Shown piece after piece: positions 35,162 to 43,904 of a stretch of DNA of 64,000 nucleotides. Location of the stretch: positions 32,572 through 96,571 of the forward strand of contig JAFEDX010000193.1 in the NCBI GenBank assembly GCA_018241365.1. Reading direction: 5' to 3'. The stretch comes from Pseudomonadota bacterium. GTDB lineage: Bacteria > Pseudomonadota > Gammaproteobacteria > Xanthomonadales > Rhodanobacteraceae. Position 1 is the first letter of the stretch. Each line of letters starts with the position of its first letter. The notes below the pieces were generated by a model. That model was not told where the DNA came from. It saw only the letters and a list, made by a program, of their open reading frames with translations, and searched no databases. The position numbers and the translations under genes were made by a program.

Positions 35162-37386
35162 GCGGTGCGCTCGTGCAACGGCAGCGAGGGCGTGCGGGGT
35201 TCCTGCCCTGCGCGGATGCGCAAGCTGTTCAGCACCACCGCCAGCGAACTTGCCGACATGCCGATCGCAGCCAGCCAAGGCGGGACGAATCCCAGCGCCG
35301 CAAACGGCACCGCGCCGAGGTTCCAGACCAGCGACCCGCGCCGGTTCTGCAGCAAGATCGCGCGTGCGCGCAAGGCGAGCTCGCGCACCCGCGGCAAGCC
35401 GGCGATGCCGGACAGCAACGCGAGATCCGCATGGCTGCGTGCAAGGTCGGTGCCGCCGGCTGGCACCGCCGACACGTCCGCCGCCGCCAACGCCGCGGCA
35501 TCGTTGCCGCCATCACCCACGGCCAGCACGACGCGGCCCGCCGTCCGCTCGCGCTGTACCCTCGCCAGCTTGTCGGCGGGTGACTGCCGCGCCGACCAGT
35601 CGTCGATGCCCAGCCGCTCGGCAGCCGCCCGTACCCGCGATGGTGCGTCGCCGCTCACCAGCGCCGGAGCAAGACCCGATGCACGCAGCGCCGCAACGAC
35701 GGCTGCTGCCTGCGCACGCACGGTCTCCACGACGGGGAAACGCGCCAGCGGCCCCTCGGCGTTGGACAGCCAGAGTGCGTCATCGTCTGCGTCGATGTCG
35801 CTGATGAATCCGCCGCGGCCGAGCTTGAGTTCGCAGCCGGCGACGCGACCCTGCAAGCCGCCGCCGGACGTGACTACAATCTCCGCGGATTCCGGGATTC
35901 CCACATCATCTGCAGCTTGCGCGACCGCGCGCGCCAGCGGATGGCGACTGGCCTGCGCCAGCGCCGCGGCCAGCCGCAGCGCCTCGGCCTGCGACGTGCC
36001 GCGGAACGTTTCCATGCTGTCCACGCGCAACGCCGGTTCGGTCAGGGTGCCGGTCTTGTCGAACAACACGCGGTCGGCCTCGGCCATTGCAGGCAGCGCC
36101 GCCGGCCGCAGCACCAGCACCCCCATGCGCGCCAGCACCGCCATGCTGCGCGTCAGAACCGCGGGCGCGGCCAACCCGAACGCACACGGACACGCCACCA
36201 CCAGCACCGCCACCGTCGCATCGAACGCACGCGCGGGATCGCGCCACAGCCAGAACGCCGCGGTCGCGATGGCCAGCACCAGCACCCGCCACACGAAGCG
36301 CCGTGCGGCTGGCGCATCGGCGTCGCCCGCGGCATCGCGCGCCGCATGCGCCTGCGCGGCGAGCCGCGCCAGCACGCTGGTCGCGCTGGCGCCGACCTCG
36401 CGCGTCACGCGCAATTCCAGCGGCCCACCCAGTGCAACGCTGCCGGCACTGATCGCATCGCCATGCCGGTGCACGCAGGCGCGCGCCTCGCCGGAGAGCA
36501 ACGATTCGTCGGTCTGCGCACGCGCACTTTCCAGCACGCCGTCGCACGGCACTGCTTCACCTTCGGCAACGCGCACGCGGTCGCCGGCCACCAGTTCCGC
36601 AGCTGCCACGGTTTCCAGGCCACCATCGCCACTGCGCCGCTGCGCCAGCAGCGGCAGCGCATCGGCGGCGAGTTCGCCGAGCGCGCGGTGCCGCACGTGT
36701 GCGCGCAGCTGCAGGTGCCGGCCAAGCAGCAGCACGAACACGAACATGCTGATCGAATCGAAATAAATCTCGCCGCTGCCGCGCAGCGCGTTGACGACAC
36801 TGGCCGAGAAGATGAACACGATCGCCAACGCGACCGGCACGTCGATGCCTGGGCGCCCCGCACGCAAGCCCGCCAGCGCATCGCGGTAGAACGGCAGCGC
36901 CGCGTAACCCACCACCGGAATGGCCGACAGCAACCCCAGCCAGCGGAACAGATGTGCCGTGCTGGCGTCCAGCGGATTGACCGCGCCGAGGTACAGCACC
37001 AGCGCGAACATCATCGCCTGCATCGTGAACACGCCCGCGACCAGCAGGCGCTTCAACGACGCATTGGCGAGCGCCCGGCCGCGGTCAACCAGGCGATCAC
37101 GGTGCAGGGGCTGCGCTTCGCAGGCGGCTCCGGCGCACGCGTCCAACAAGGCGGGCAAAGGCAGCCGCGCATCGTCGAACACCACGCGCGCGCGCTGCGC
37201 CACGCGATCGAGCGACATCGACGCCACGCCCGGCAAGGCGTGCAGCATCTGCTCGAACTGCAACGCACGCCGCGGCTGCGCCAGCGCGGCGACGTGCAGC
37301 GCGATCTCGGCGCGGCCGTCGCGGCGGCGCCGCAGCACCTGCCCGGCCAGCGCGGGACGCGCCCAGAGCTTCGCGTCGATGCTCAT
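35158..37386 (-). CDS. ccoI: CcoI (FixI)-type copper-translocating P1B-type ATPase
   Basis: A 742-residue copper pump that supplies copper for cbb3 assembly. Marks: transmembrane CPC motif (VVACPCAFGLAAPAVLT), phosphorylation site DKTGTLTEP, HPLARAV, and GDGGNDAAALAAAD. The actuator motif is SGE (ESLLSGEAR) instead of TGE. The N-terminal metal-binding region (about 28-85) keeps an HMA-like pattern (LPGVASMSLDRVAQRARVVF) but has no CxxC, and the Cys-rich zinc-ribbon-like start seen in many FixI proteins is missing. It overlaps the FixH-like gene (ATGA) and ccoS (GTGA). Confidence 0.93.
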   Translation of the reverse strand: MSIDAKLWARPALAGQVLRRRRDGRAEIALHVAALAQPRRALQFEQMLHALPGVASMSLDRVAQRARVVFDDARLPLPALLDACAGAACEAQPLHRDRLVDRGRALANASLKRLLVAGVFTMQAMMFALVLYLGAVNPLDASTAHLFRWLGLLSAIPVVGYAALPFYRDALAGLRAGRPGIDVPVALAIVFIFSASVVNALRGSGEIYFDSISMFVFVLLLGRHLQLRAHVRHRALGELAADALPLLAQRRSGDGGLETVAAAELVAGDRVRVAEGEAVPCDGVLESARAQTDESLLSGEARACVHRHGDAISAGSVALGGPLELRVTREVGASATSVLARLAAQAHAARDAAGDADAPAARRFVWRVLVLAIATAAFWLWRDPARAFDATVAVLVVACPCAFGLAAPAVLTRSMAVLARMGVLVLRPAALPAMAEADRVLFDKTGTLTEPALRVDSMETFRGTSQAEALRLAAALAQASRHPLARAVAQAADDVGIPESAEIVVTSGGGLQGRVAGCELKLGRGGFISDIDADDDALWLSNAEGPLARFPVVETVRAQAAAVVAALRASGLAPALVSGDAPSRVRAAAERLGIDDWSARQSPADKLARVQRERTAGRVVLAVGDGGNDAAALAAADVSAVPAGGTDLARSHADLALLSGIAGLPRVRELALRARAILLQNRRGSLVWNLGAVPFAALGFVPPWLAAIGMSASSLAVVLNSLRIRAGQEPRTPSLPLHERTA

Positions 37387-37592
37387 GACGATGCCGGCAC
37401 CGGCGGCGAATGCGCCGGCACGCCCAGCACGGAATGCGTGGACACCGGCAAGGCCTCGTCACGGTGTTGCACGCTCGCCACGATGATCCACACACAGCCC
37501 GCCAGCGACGCGACGAAGATCAGCACCCCCAGCCACGCAATCGGCGTCCGGTACCACGGCAGGGGTCCAGGCTGGCTATGGCGAACTTGCAT
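37383..37592 (-). CDS. Very short FixH/CcoH-like protein (69 residues)
   Basis: One helix (WLGVLIFVASLAGCVWIIVAS) preceded by PWYRTP, which matches the start of FixH proteins (PWYR then helix). Full-length FixH has about 150 residues with a periplasmic domain; here only 30 residues follow the helix (HRDEALPVSTHSVLGVPAHS and a Pro-rich end). It sits where ccoH normally sits, between ccoP (17-base overlap) and ccoI (4-base overlap). It is probably a reduced assembly factor. An unrelated small protein cannot be ruled out. Confidence 0.75.
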   Translation of the reverse strand: MQVRHSQPGPLPWYRTPIAWLGVLIFVASLAGCVWIIVASVQHRDEALPVSTHSVLGVPAHSPPVPASS

Positions 37593-38487
37593 TGCCCGGG
37601 TGCGACAGGCTGTACACGTAGGCCGCGGTCACGCGGATGTCGTCTTCGTTGAGCCGCTTGTCCCACGCCGGCATTTCGCCCTGGCGGCCGTCGTGGATCG
37701 TCTTGTGGATGTCGGCGCGGGTGCCACCGTGCAGCCAGATGGCGTCGGTGAGGTTGGGTGCGCCGATGCCCTGGTTGCCCTTGCCGTCGGCACCGTGGCA
37801 GGCCGCGCAGGTGCTCTTGAAGGTCGGCTCGGCCGCCGCCGCCATCTTCGCATCATGCGGCTGGCCCGAAATCCCCAGCACGTATTCGGTGAGGTTGTTG
37901 ACGGTGTCCTCGCCCAGTGCGTTCCACGCCGGCATCACGCCGGCGCGGCCCTGGGTGATCGAGGCCACGATGTCCTTGCCGGTACCACCGTACAACCAGT
38001 CCTGGTCGGTGAGGTTGGGTGCGCCCAGCGCCATGTTGCCCTTGCCCTGGTAGCCATGGCAGGCGGCGCAGTTGTCTTCGAACAGGCGCTTGCCCATCTG
38101 CAACGCCTGCGGGTCGCCGGAAAGTTGCTCCACGCTGTACATGCGGAAACGCGCCAGCAATGGATCGAGCTTGGCGTCGTTCGCGGCGACCTCTTCCGCC
38201 AACTGGCCATGCTGGGTCCAGCCCAGCTTGCCCTTGTGCGAACCGAAGCCCGGATACAGCCACAGGTAGATGAACGCGGCGATGAACATCGAGGCGGACA
38301 ACACGATCCACCAGCGCGGCAGGTTGTTGAGGCCCTCGCGGATCGCACCGTGCGCCCACACGTGGCCGGTGGTGCCATCGGGTTTCACCGGTACCTTGGC
38401 CCACGGCGCCCAGATGAACAGCAGCAAGGTGATGCCGAGGTTCAGCACCACCAGGAACATCACCCAGATCGACCAGAACAGGCTCAT
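37576..38487 (-). CDS. ccoP: CcoP, di-heme cytochrome c subunit of cbb3 oxidase
   Basis: A 303-residue membrane cytochrome. Two N-terminal helices (about 5-27 and 60-80) flank a short loop, as in the long CcoP form. Two CAACH heme sites lie near residues 139 and 229, each followed by a methionine-ligand segment (GVMPAWN; GEMPAWD). It passes electrons to CcoO. The start overlaps ccoQ (ATGA) and the stop overlaps the FixH-like gene. Confidence 0.95.
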   Translation of the reverse strand: MSLFWSIWVMFLVVLNLGITLLLFIWAPWAKVPVKPDGTTGHVWAHGAIREGLNNLPRWWIVLSASMFIAAFIYLWLYPGFGSHKGKLGWTQHGQLAEEVAANDAKLDPLLARFRMYSVEQLSGDPQALQMGKRLFEDNCAACHGYQGKGNMALGAPNLTDQDWLYGGTGKDIVASITQGRAGVMPAWNALGEDTVNNLTEYVLGISGQPHDAKMAAAAEPTFKSTCAACHGADGKGNQGIGAPNLTDAIWLHGGTRADIHKTIHDGRQGEMPAWDKRLNEDDIRVTAAYVYSLSHPGNASSP

Positions 38488-38678
38488 GCGCGATCCTCCG
38501 GGCGGGTGACGGGGATGGGGTGGTCGGTAGGCAGCACGTCATCCTCCATCGGCAACCGTGACAGGCGATTGAAGGCGCGCTTGTGGTACGGCAACCAGGC
38601 CCAGATCCAGATGCCGATGAAGGTCAGCATCATCAACACGATCATCACGCCCGCGACGTGGCCCCAGACCGGACTCAT
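38484..38678 (-). CDS. ccoQ: CcoQ (FixQ)-type small subunit of cbb3 oxidase
   Basis: A 64-residue protein with a single helix (GVMIVLMMLTFIGIWIWAW), then the basic family motif YHKRAFNRLSRLP and an acidic tail. It stabilises the CcoP-CcoNO interaction in known systems. ATG at 38678 overlaps the ccoO stop, and its stop overlaps the ccoP start. Confidence 0.93.
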   Translation of the reverse strand: MSPVWGHVAGVMIVLMMLTFIGIWIWAWLPYHKRAFNRLSRLPMEDDVLPTDHPIPVTRPEDRA

Positions 38679-39334
38679 GGCGATCCTCCATCCGTGGCGG
38701 GTGCAGCGGATGTGTTCGGCGCCTGCGGCTCGTTCCGGATGCCAAGCCCCTGCAGGTAGGCGATCAGTGCATCCATCTTGGTCTTGCCTGCAACCGCGGC
38801 AGGCGCACTGGCGATGTCGGCATCGGAGTACGGATCACCCAGCGTACGCAACACGCGCATGCGCGCCTGGATGTCTTTCGCATCCAGTTTCTCGTCCGCC
38901 AGCCAGTGGTACGAAGGCATGTTGGACTGCGGCACCACGCTGCGTGGGTCCATCAGGTGCATGCGCTGCCAGGTGTCCGAATACTTGCCGCCCACGCGCG
39001 CAAGGTCGGGGCCGGTGCGCTTGGAACCCCACTGGAACGGGCGGTCGTAGACCGATTCCTCGGCGGTCGAATAATGGCCGTAACGCTGGGTCTCGAAACG
39101 CAGCGCGCGGATCATCTGCGAATGGCAGAGATAGCAGCCCTCGCTGACGTACACGTCCTTGCCGGCGAGGCGCAGCGGATCGTACGGCTTGACGTTGGCC
39201 GGCGGTTCGACCTGGTGCGCGCGCATGAACAGCGGCGTGATTTCCGCAAGCCCGCCAATCGACACCATGATCGCGGTGAGGATGCCAAGCGTCCACGCGT
39301 GCTTTTCGATGAACTCAAAATGCTTGTATGCCAT
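38675..39334 (-). CDS. ccoO: CcoO, mono-heme cytochrome c subunit of cbb3 oxidase
   Basis: A 219-residue protein with one N-terminal helix (TLGILTAIMVSIGGLAEITP). The heme site is Cys67-Tyr-Leu-Cys-His71, followed by the family segment SQMIRALRFETQRYGHYS, and a Met ligand lies in VPQSNMPSYHWL. ATG at 39334 (MAYKHFEFIEKH) fits the family; the frame upstream overlaps ccoN and is not used. It lies 10 bases after ccoN. Confidence 0.95.
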   Translation of the reverse strand: MAYKHFEFIEKHAWTLGILTAIMVSIGGLAEITPLFMRAHQVEPPANVKPYDPLRLAGKDVYVSEGCYLCHSQMIRALRFETQRYGHYSTAEESVYDRPFQWGSKRTGPDLARVGGKYSDTWQRMHLMDPRSVVPQSNMPSYHWLADEKLDAKDIQARMRVLRTLGDPYSDADIASAPAAVAGKTKMDALIAYLQGLGIRNEPQAPNTSAAPATDGGSP

Positions 39335-39344
39335 GGCCGTGTCC

Positions 39345-40814
39345 TCAACCCGCCACCGGCAATGGCGCCGGAGACTGTTTTGGCTCGGGCTCCGGAATCG
39401 GCACCGGAATCGGGTTGATGATGCGTTTGCGCGCATCCGACGCGGTGTACCAGAGGTTCCACGCCATCACCCACATGCCCAGCCAGATCAGCACGCCGCC
39501 GAACCAGCGCAGGAAATAATCCGGCCGGACCGCGACCAGGCTGTCGATGAACGAGTAGGTCAGCGCACCATCCGGCTGCGTGGCGCGCCACATCATGCCT
39601 TCGGTCACGCCCGCGGTCCACATCGCGACCACGTACAACAGCGTGCCGGTGACGTGCAGCCAGAAATGCAGCTCCATGCCCTTGTGCGAATACATCGCGG
39701 GACGACCCAGCGCACGCGGCGCCATCGCGTACAGCGAGCCGATGGTGATCATCGCCACCCAGCCGAGCGAGCCCGAGTGCACGTGGGCGATGGTCCAGTC
39801 GGTGTAGTGCGAGAGCGAGTTGACGCTCTTGATCGCCATCATCGAACCTTCGAAGGTGGAGGCGGCATAGAACACCAGCGCGATCACCATGAACTTCGCG
39901 GCCGGGTCCTTGACCACGCGGTGCCAGGCGCCGTTGAAGGTGAACAGGCCGTTCGCGGCCGAACCCCAGCTCGGCATCAGCAGCACCAGCGAGAACGCCA
40001 TGCCGACCGACTGCACCCAGTCCGGCAGCGCGGTGTACATCAAGTGATGCGAGCCCGCCCACATGTACACCGAGATCAATGCCCAGAAGTTCACGATCGA
40101 GAAGCGGTAGCTCCACAGCGGCTGCTGCGCTTGGCGCGGCACGAAGTAGTACATCATCCCGAGGAAGCCGGCGGTCAGGAAGAACGCGACCGCGTTGTGG
40201 CCGTACCACCACTGCACCATCGCATCGACGACGCCGGAATAGATCGGGTACGACTTGGTGAGCGACACCGGAATCGCGAGGTTGTTGACGATGTGCAGCA
40301 GGCCGACCGCAATGATGAACGCGCCGTAGTACCAGTTGGCGACGTAGATGTGGCGGATGCGCCGGCGTGCCAGCGATGCGAAGAACACCACCCCGAACGA
40401 CACCCACACGACCGCGATCAGGATGTCGATGAACCATTCCGGCTCGGCGTATTCCTTCGACTGGGTGATGCCGAACGGCATCGTGAGCATCGCCAGCACG
40501 CAGGCCAGCTGCCACCCCCAGAACGTGAACTCGGCGAGTTTTCCAAACGCGAGCCGCGCATGACCGGTGCGCTGCACCACGTAGTAACAGGTACCCATCA
40601 GCGCCGAGCCGCCGAACGCGAAGATCACCCCGAAAGTATGGTCCGGCCGGATGCGGCTGAAGGTCATCCAGGGAATGCCGAGGTTCAGTCCCGGCCAGGT
40701 CAGTTCGGCCGCCGCGTACATGCCGATCAGCATGCCGATGATGCCCCACACGGCCGACGCCAGCAGGAACAGACGCACGACATGGTCGTTGTAGTACTCG
40801 GTCGTTTCGCTCAT
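39345..40814 (-). CDS. ccoN: CcoN, catalytic subunit of cbb3-type cytochrome c oxidase
   Basis: A 489-residue heme-copper oxidase subunit with 12-14 helices. It reduces oxygen with high affinity. The CuB histidine is in [14 protein letters not shown], the cross-link Tyr and His-His pair are in [14 protein letters not shown], and heme ligands are in [15 protein letters not shown]. The C-terminus is Pro/Glu-rich. ATG at 40814 ([11 protein letters not shown]) is used; the upstream frame is not family-like. First gene of a tightly packed operon ccoN-O-Q-P-(fixH-like)-ccoI-ccoS, with an FNR-like box 126 bases upstream. Confidence 0.96.
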   Translation of the reverse strand: MSETTEYYNDHVVRLFLLASAVWGIIGMLIGMYAAAELTWPGLNLGIPWMTFSRIRPDHTFGVIFAFGGSALMGTCYYVVQRTGHARLAFGKLAEFTFWGWQLACVLAMLTMPFGITQSKEYAEPEWFIDILIAVVWVSFGVVFFASLARRRIRHIYVANWYYGAFIIAVGLLHIVNNLAIPVSLTKSYPIYSGVVDAMVQWWYGHNAVAFFLTAGFLGMMYYFVPRQAQQPLWSYRFSIVNFWALISVYMWAGSHHLMYTALPDWVQSVGMAFSLVLLMPSWGSAANGLFTFNGAWHRVVKDPAAKFMVIALVFYAASTFEGSMMAIKSVNSLSHYTDWTIAHVHSGSLGWVAMITIGSLYAMAPRALGRPAMYSHKGMELHFWLHVTGTLLYVVAMWTAGVTEGMMWRATQPDGALTYSFIDSLVAVRPDYFLRWFGGVLIWLGMWVMAWNLWYTASDARKRIINPIPVPIPEPEPKQSPAPLPVAG

Positions 40815-40939
40815 TGTCCACCCCGGTTGCGCCAAACGCCGCGGCAACGGGCACGACGGAGGGGACTTCCACCCTCGCATGCCCGCGTCACGGCGTTTCC
40901 AGATTGACGCGCATTATCCCCGGAAAAAGTGCTCCGTAG

Positions 40940-40953
40940 TTGACGGCGGTCAA
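40940..40953. promoter_or_regulatory. FNR/Anr-type box upstream of ccoN
   Basis: TTGACGGCGGTCAA is a symmetric variant of the FNR consensus (TTGAC-N4-GTCAA; 8 of 10 defined bases of TTGAT-N4-ATCAA, both differences at the innermost positions). It lies in the 237-base gap between ccoN and the next gene upstream, centred about 133 bases from the ccoN ATG. It is likely the low-oxygen control site of the ccoNOQP operon. Confidence 0.75.
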
Positions 40954-41051
40954 CGTATTCCGGGATGGCATCCTGCCGGACCGCCCTGCCCGGCAACGCC
41001 ACAAGACCCGCTGGAACTGCGCGGGCGCCCGAGCGGCCTGCGCGACCTTGC

Positions 41052-41489
41052 TCAGAACCCGCCGCGGGCCCCGATCACGCCGCCAACGATCGCTGCCAGC
41101 GCGAGCACCAGCAGCACGGCATGGATCGCGAGGAACTTGCGCGGGTTCTGGATCACGCCCAGCTTTGCCGGCAAGCGAAGCGGTTCCGCGACGAACAACA
41201 TGATCGCGAACAACACCCACACCAGCATCATCAGGCCGATCCACCACGTGTGCGCGATTTCGCCGGGCACCAGGGTGTACATCCAGAAGCCGGTGATGCC
41301 CGCCAGCAGCACCGCGATCCTGGCCTGATTGGCGAAGCGCCCCTCGAAACGCTTGATCCACTGGATGCGGTCATCCGCAGGCAGATGGTTGAACAGCGGC
41401 AACAGCGAAGTGGTGACGGTGAACACGCCACCAATCCACCACACCACGCTGAGCACGTGGATTGCCAGCAGGATGTTGAACGTCGTCAT
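41052..41489 (-). CDS. CopD-like integral membrane protein (145 residues)
   Basis: Four predicted helices with a family-like first segment (LLAIHVLSVVWWIGGVFTVTTS). A His in helix 1 and WWIGG recall CopD/DUF2269-type proteins, some of which bind heme or copper. The middle contains RFANQARIAVLLAGITGFWMY. ATG at 41489 starts the folded part; the longer frame runs into the promoter. It precedes the cco operon on the same strand and has an FNR-like box centred about 66 bases upstream, so a role in low-oxygen respiration or copper handling is plausible but unproven. Confidence 0.75.
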   Translation of the reverse strand: MTTFNILLAIHVLSVVWWIGGVFTVTTSLLPLFNHLPADDRIQWIKRFEGRFANQARIAVLLAGITGFWMYTLVPGEIAHTWWIGLMMLVWVLFAIMLFVAEPLRLPAKLGVIQNPRKFLAIHAVLLVLALAAIVGGVIGARGGF

Positions 41490-41547
41490 CGCTTGTGCCT
41501 GTCGGGATCGGCCACTGGTCAGTTTAGGCACGCATGCCGGCAACCGA

Positions 41548-41561
41548 TTGACTCACGTCAA
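41548..41561. promoter_or_regulatory. FNR/Anr-type box in the divergent region before the CopD-like gene and TPR gene 1
   Basis: TTGACTCACGTCAA has the same TTGAC-N4-GTCAA form as the box before ccoN. Its centre lies about 66 bases from the CopD-like gene and about 90 bases from the TPR gene, within the 155-base divergent region. It could serve either or both directions. Confidence 0.7.
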
Positions 41562-41644
41562 TGCGTCCGGAAGGTAGAATCGACCCATGGGTCCGTCGGC
41601 GCGCCGCACATGCTGGGCAGTGCCGATCGCACGAAGGGGTGGCG

Positions 41645-43774
41645 GTGGATGACTTCCTGCAACGCCTGAAGCAACGCAAGCTGGTGCAGTGGGCGCTGGC
41701 CTACCTCGCTGCAGCGTGGGTGTTGCTGCAGGTGCTCGACCTGGCGTCCGGCAGTTACCACTGGCCGGATGCGGTGATGCACATCGCCTTCGGCGTGCTG
41801 GCGATCGGCTTCGTGGTGGCGGTGATCCTTGCGTGGTACCACGGCGAGCGCGGCGCGCAGCATGTCAGCGGGATGGAACTTTTGATCGTCACCCTGGTGC
41901 TGGCGGTGGGCGGCGGGTTGCTCTGGCATTTCGCACGCGAACCCGTACAAGGCGTGGCGGTCAATGCGGTGGCTGACAGACATCCTGCAAGCACGGCCGC
42001 TTCCGGCACAACGGCTGCGACCTCGGTCAAGGCAACCCCTGCAGCCGCGTTGGCGTCGTCAATCGCCGCGCAACCCATCCCCGCCAAATCCGTCGCGGTG
42101 CTGCCGTTCGAGAATCTTTCCACCGACAAAGGCAACGCCTACTTCGCCGACGGCATGCAGGACCTGATCCTGACCAAACTGGCCGATATCGGTGACCTCA
42201 AGGTTATCTCGCGCACTTCGACCATGAAGTACGCCAGCCACCCGGATGATTTGAAGACGATCGGCCAACAACTGGGTGTGGCAACCATCCTCGAAGGCAG
42301 CGTGCAGAAGGCCGGCAACCAGGTACTGATCAACGTGCAGTTGATCGACGCCAGGACCGACAGCCACATCTGGGCACAGAGCTATCAGCGCACGCTCGAC
42401 AACATCTTCGGCGTGGAAGGCGAAGTGGCACAAAAGGTCGCGGACGCGCTGAACACCAAACTCACCGCTCCGGAAAACGAACGTGTCTCGCAAGTACCGA
42501 CCCGGAACGCTGCCGCCTATGACGCTTTCATGCAAGGGGAGTATTACGCCCAGCGCGCCGAAGCGAGCTTGATCGGTGCCGATTTCGCCAAGGCTGAAGC
42601 GTATTACCGCCAAGCCGTTGCCCATGACGACCGATTCGCGCTGGCATGGGCACGGCTATCTATGGTCTTGGCTGCACAACAAGGGCTGACCTTTACTGGA
42701 GACCGCCTGTCGACCTTGGCGGCGCAAGCCAAGTCTGCCCTGGACCATGCCCTGGCGTTGGCGCCGGATTCACCGGACACCCGTCTCGCGCAGGGCTGGT
42801 ACGAGCATTGGGTCGCGTATGACCTGAAGGGATCGCTTGCGGCATTCGAAAACGTTCTGGCCATGCAGCCGCAAAACGCACAAGCCCTGCTGGGCGCGGG
42901 GATCATTCATTTGCACCTCGGCCACTACCGCGACGCCGTCGAACTGCTGCACGAGGCGGCAGGACGCTCACCAAGGGATGCCGCGCTGCTGGCGCAGCTT
43001 GGAGCCGCCGAACTCGACCTGCGCGATTACGCACGCGGGCAGCAGACTCTCCGTCGTGCGCTGGCGATCGATCCCGACTCCGCCCTGGCGTTGGACACGT
43101 TGGTAAAAAGCTATTTTCTCGTGGGTGATCCGGAAGGCGCGAAGACGTTGCTGGACACCGCGGCAATGGAGCTTCAGGGAAATCCCGCCATCACCGAAAT
43201 GCGTGTCGTGGTCGCACTGCAACGCCGTGACTACGCTGCGGCGCGCAAGGCGGCAGCCCGGATGCAAGCGGGCGGCACGTACTCTGAAGCGTATGCCGAT
43301 TCCTGGCGGGGCGACGTCGAGTGGCTGGCTGGCGACCGCAATTCGGCCCTCCGGTACTACCAGCGTGCCACCCCGGTGTTCGAGGCGGAGGTCAAGCTGT
43401 ACCCCGACAATTGGAAGGCCCAGTCATTGTTGGGATGGCTCCTGATGCGACAAGGCAAGGGCGATGAAGCATTGACCCTCATGCGTCACGCCATTGGAAT
43501 CGCGTCCGGCCGCGACAATCAATGGGCGGCCGACGGACTTCACTGGGAGATGGCGAGGACCCTCGCACAGCTTGGCAAGGGCGCCCAGGCCGCCGCCATC
43601 CTGGATGACCTGATGTCGCGGCCAAGTGGCGAGCCGGTAACCGCGGCATCCCTGAAAATCGATTGGGTCTGGGACCCGATCCGCCACGACCCGGCGTTCC
43701 AGGCGCTGCTGAAAAAGTATGCAAGCGCCCAGCCGGTGGCAGCGGGTGCCAGTGCAACTTCCAGCACACAGTGA
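41645..43774 (+). CDS. Membrane-anchored TolB-like/TPR protein, paralogue 1
   Basis: A 709-residue protein. It begins with LQRLKQRKLVQWALAYLAAA and three membrane helices in the first 110 residues (last: LLIVTLVLAVGGGLLWHF). A Ser/Ala/Thr linker follows, then a TolB-like alpha/beta domain at about 145-300 (SVAVLPFENLSTDKGNAYFA, LGVATILEGSVQKAGNQVL), known from COG5616 proteins that often accompany adenylate cyclases. The remaining 400 residues are TPR-like helical repeats, ending WDPIRHDPAFQALLKKY. GTG at 41645 after AAGGGG is the likely start. It is a close relative of the gene at 44640. Function is unknown; it has no cyclase catalytic domain. Confidence 0.85.
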   Translation: MDDFLQRLKQRKLVQWALAYLAAAWVLLQVLDLASGSYHWPDAVMHIAFGVLAIGFVVAVILAWYHGERGAQHVSGMELLIVTLVLAVGGGLLWHFAREPVQGVAVNAVADRHPASTAASGTTAATSVKATPAAALASSIAAQPIPAKSVAVLPFENLSTDKGNAYFADGMQDLILTKLADIGDLKVISRTSTMKYASHPDDLKTIGQQLGVATILEGSVQKAGNQVLINVQLIDARTDSHIWAQSYQRTLDNIFGVEGEVAQKVADALNTKLTAPENERVSQVPTRNAAAYDAFMQGEYYAQRAEASLIGADFAKAEAYYRQAVAHDDRFALAWARLSMVLAAQQGLTFTGDRLSTLAAQAKSALDHALALAPDSPDTRLAQGWYEHWVAYDLKGSLAAFENVLAMQPQNAQALLGAGIIHLHLGHYRDAVELLHEAAGRSPRDAALLAQLGAAELDLRDYARGQQTLRRALAIDPDSALALDTLVKSYFLVGDPEGAKTLLDTAAMELQGNPAITEMRVVVALQRRDYAAARKAAARMQAGGTYSEAYADSWRGDVEWLAGDRNSALRYYQRATPVFEAEVKLYPDNWKAQSLLGWLLMRQGKGDEALTLMRHAIGIASGRDNQWAADGLHWEMARTLAQLGKGAQAAAILDDLMSRPSGEPVTAASLKIDWVWDPIRHDPAFQALLKKYASAQPVAAGASATSSTQ

Positions 43775-43869
43775 ACTGCGCGCTCTCTTCCCCTTCAAGG
43801 GGCGGGCTTTCATTTCAGTGCCCCGTGAGACCGCGATACACGATCCCATCCGGGTGGCTGCATGCGCAC

Positions 43870-43904
43870 TTGACGGCAATCTGTACGAACCGTACAGTAC
43901 AAGC
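43870..43904 (+). promoter_or_regulatory. Promoter and inverted-repeat operator of the toxin-antitoxin pair
   Basis: A -35-like TTGACG (43870-43875) and a -10-like TACAGT (43893-43898) are separated by 17 bases. A perfect palindrome TGTACG-AAC-CGTACA (43882-43896) covers the spacer and the -10. The antitoxin ATG begins 7 bases after the -10, so the transcript would be nearly leaderless. An autoregulatory operator is expected for Phd-type antitoxins. Confidence 0.65.

Noticed and set aside
35917..39147. Long plus-strand open frame opposite ccoI, ccoP and ccoO
   Set aside because: Shadow of conserved oxidase genes on the other strand; no credible start site or motif.
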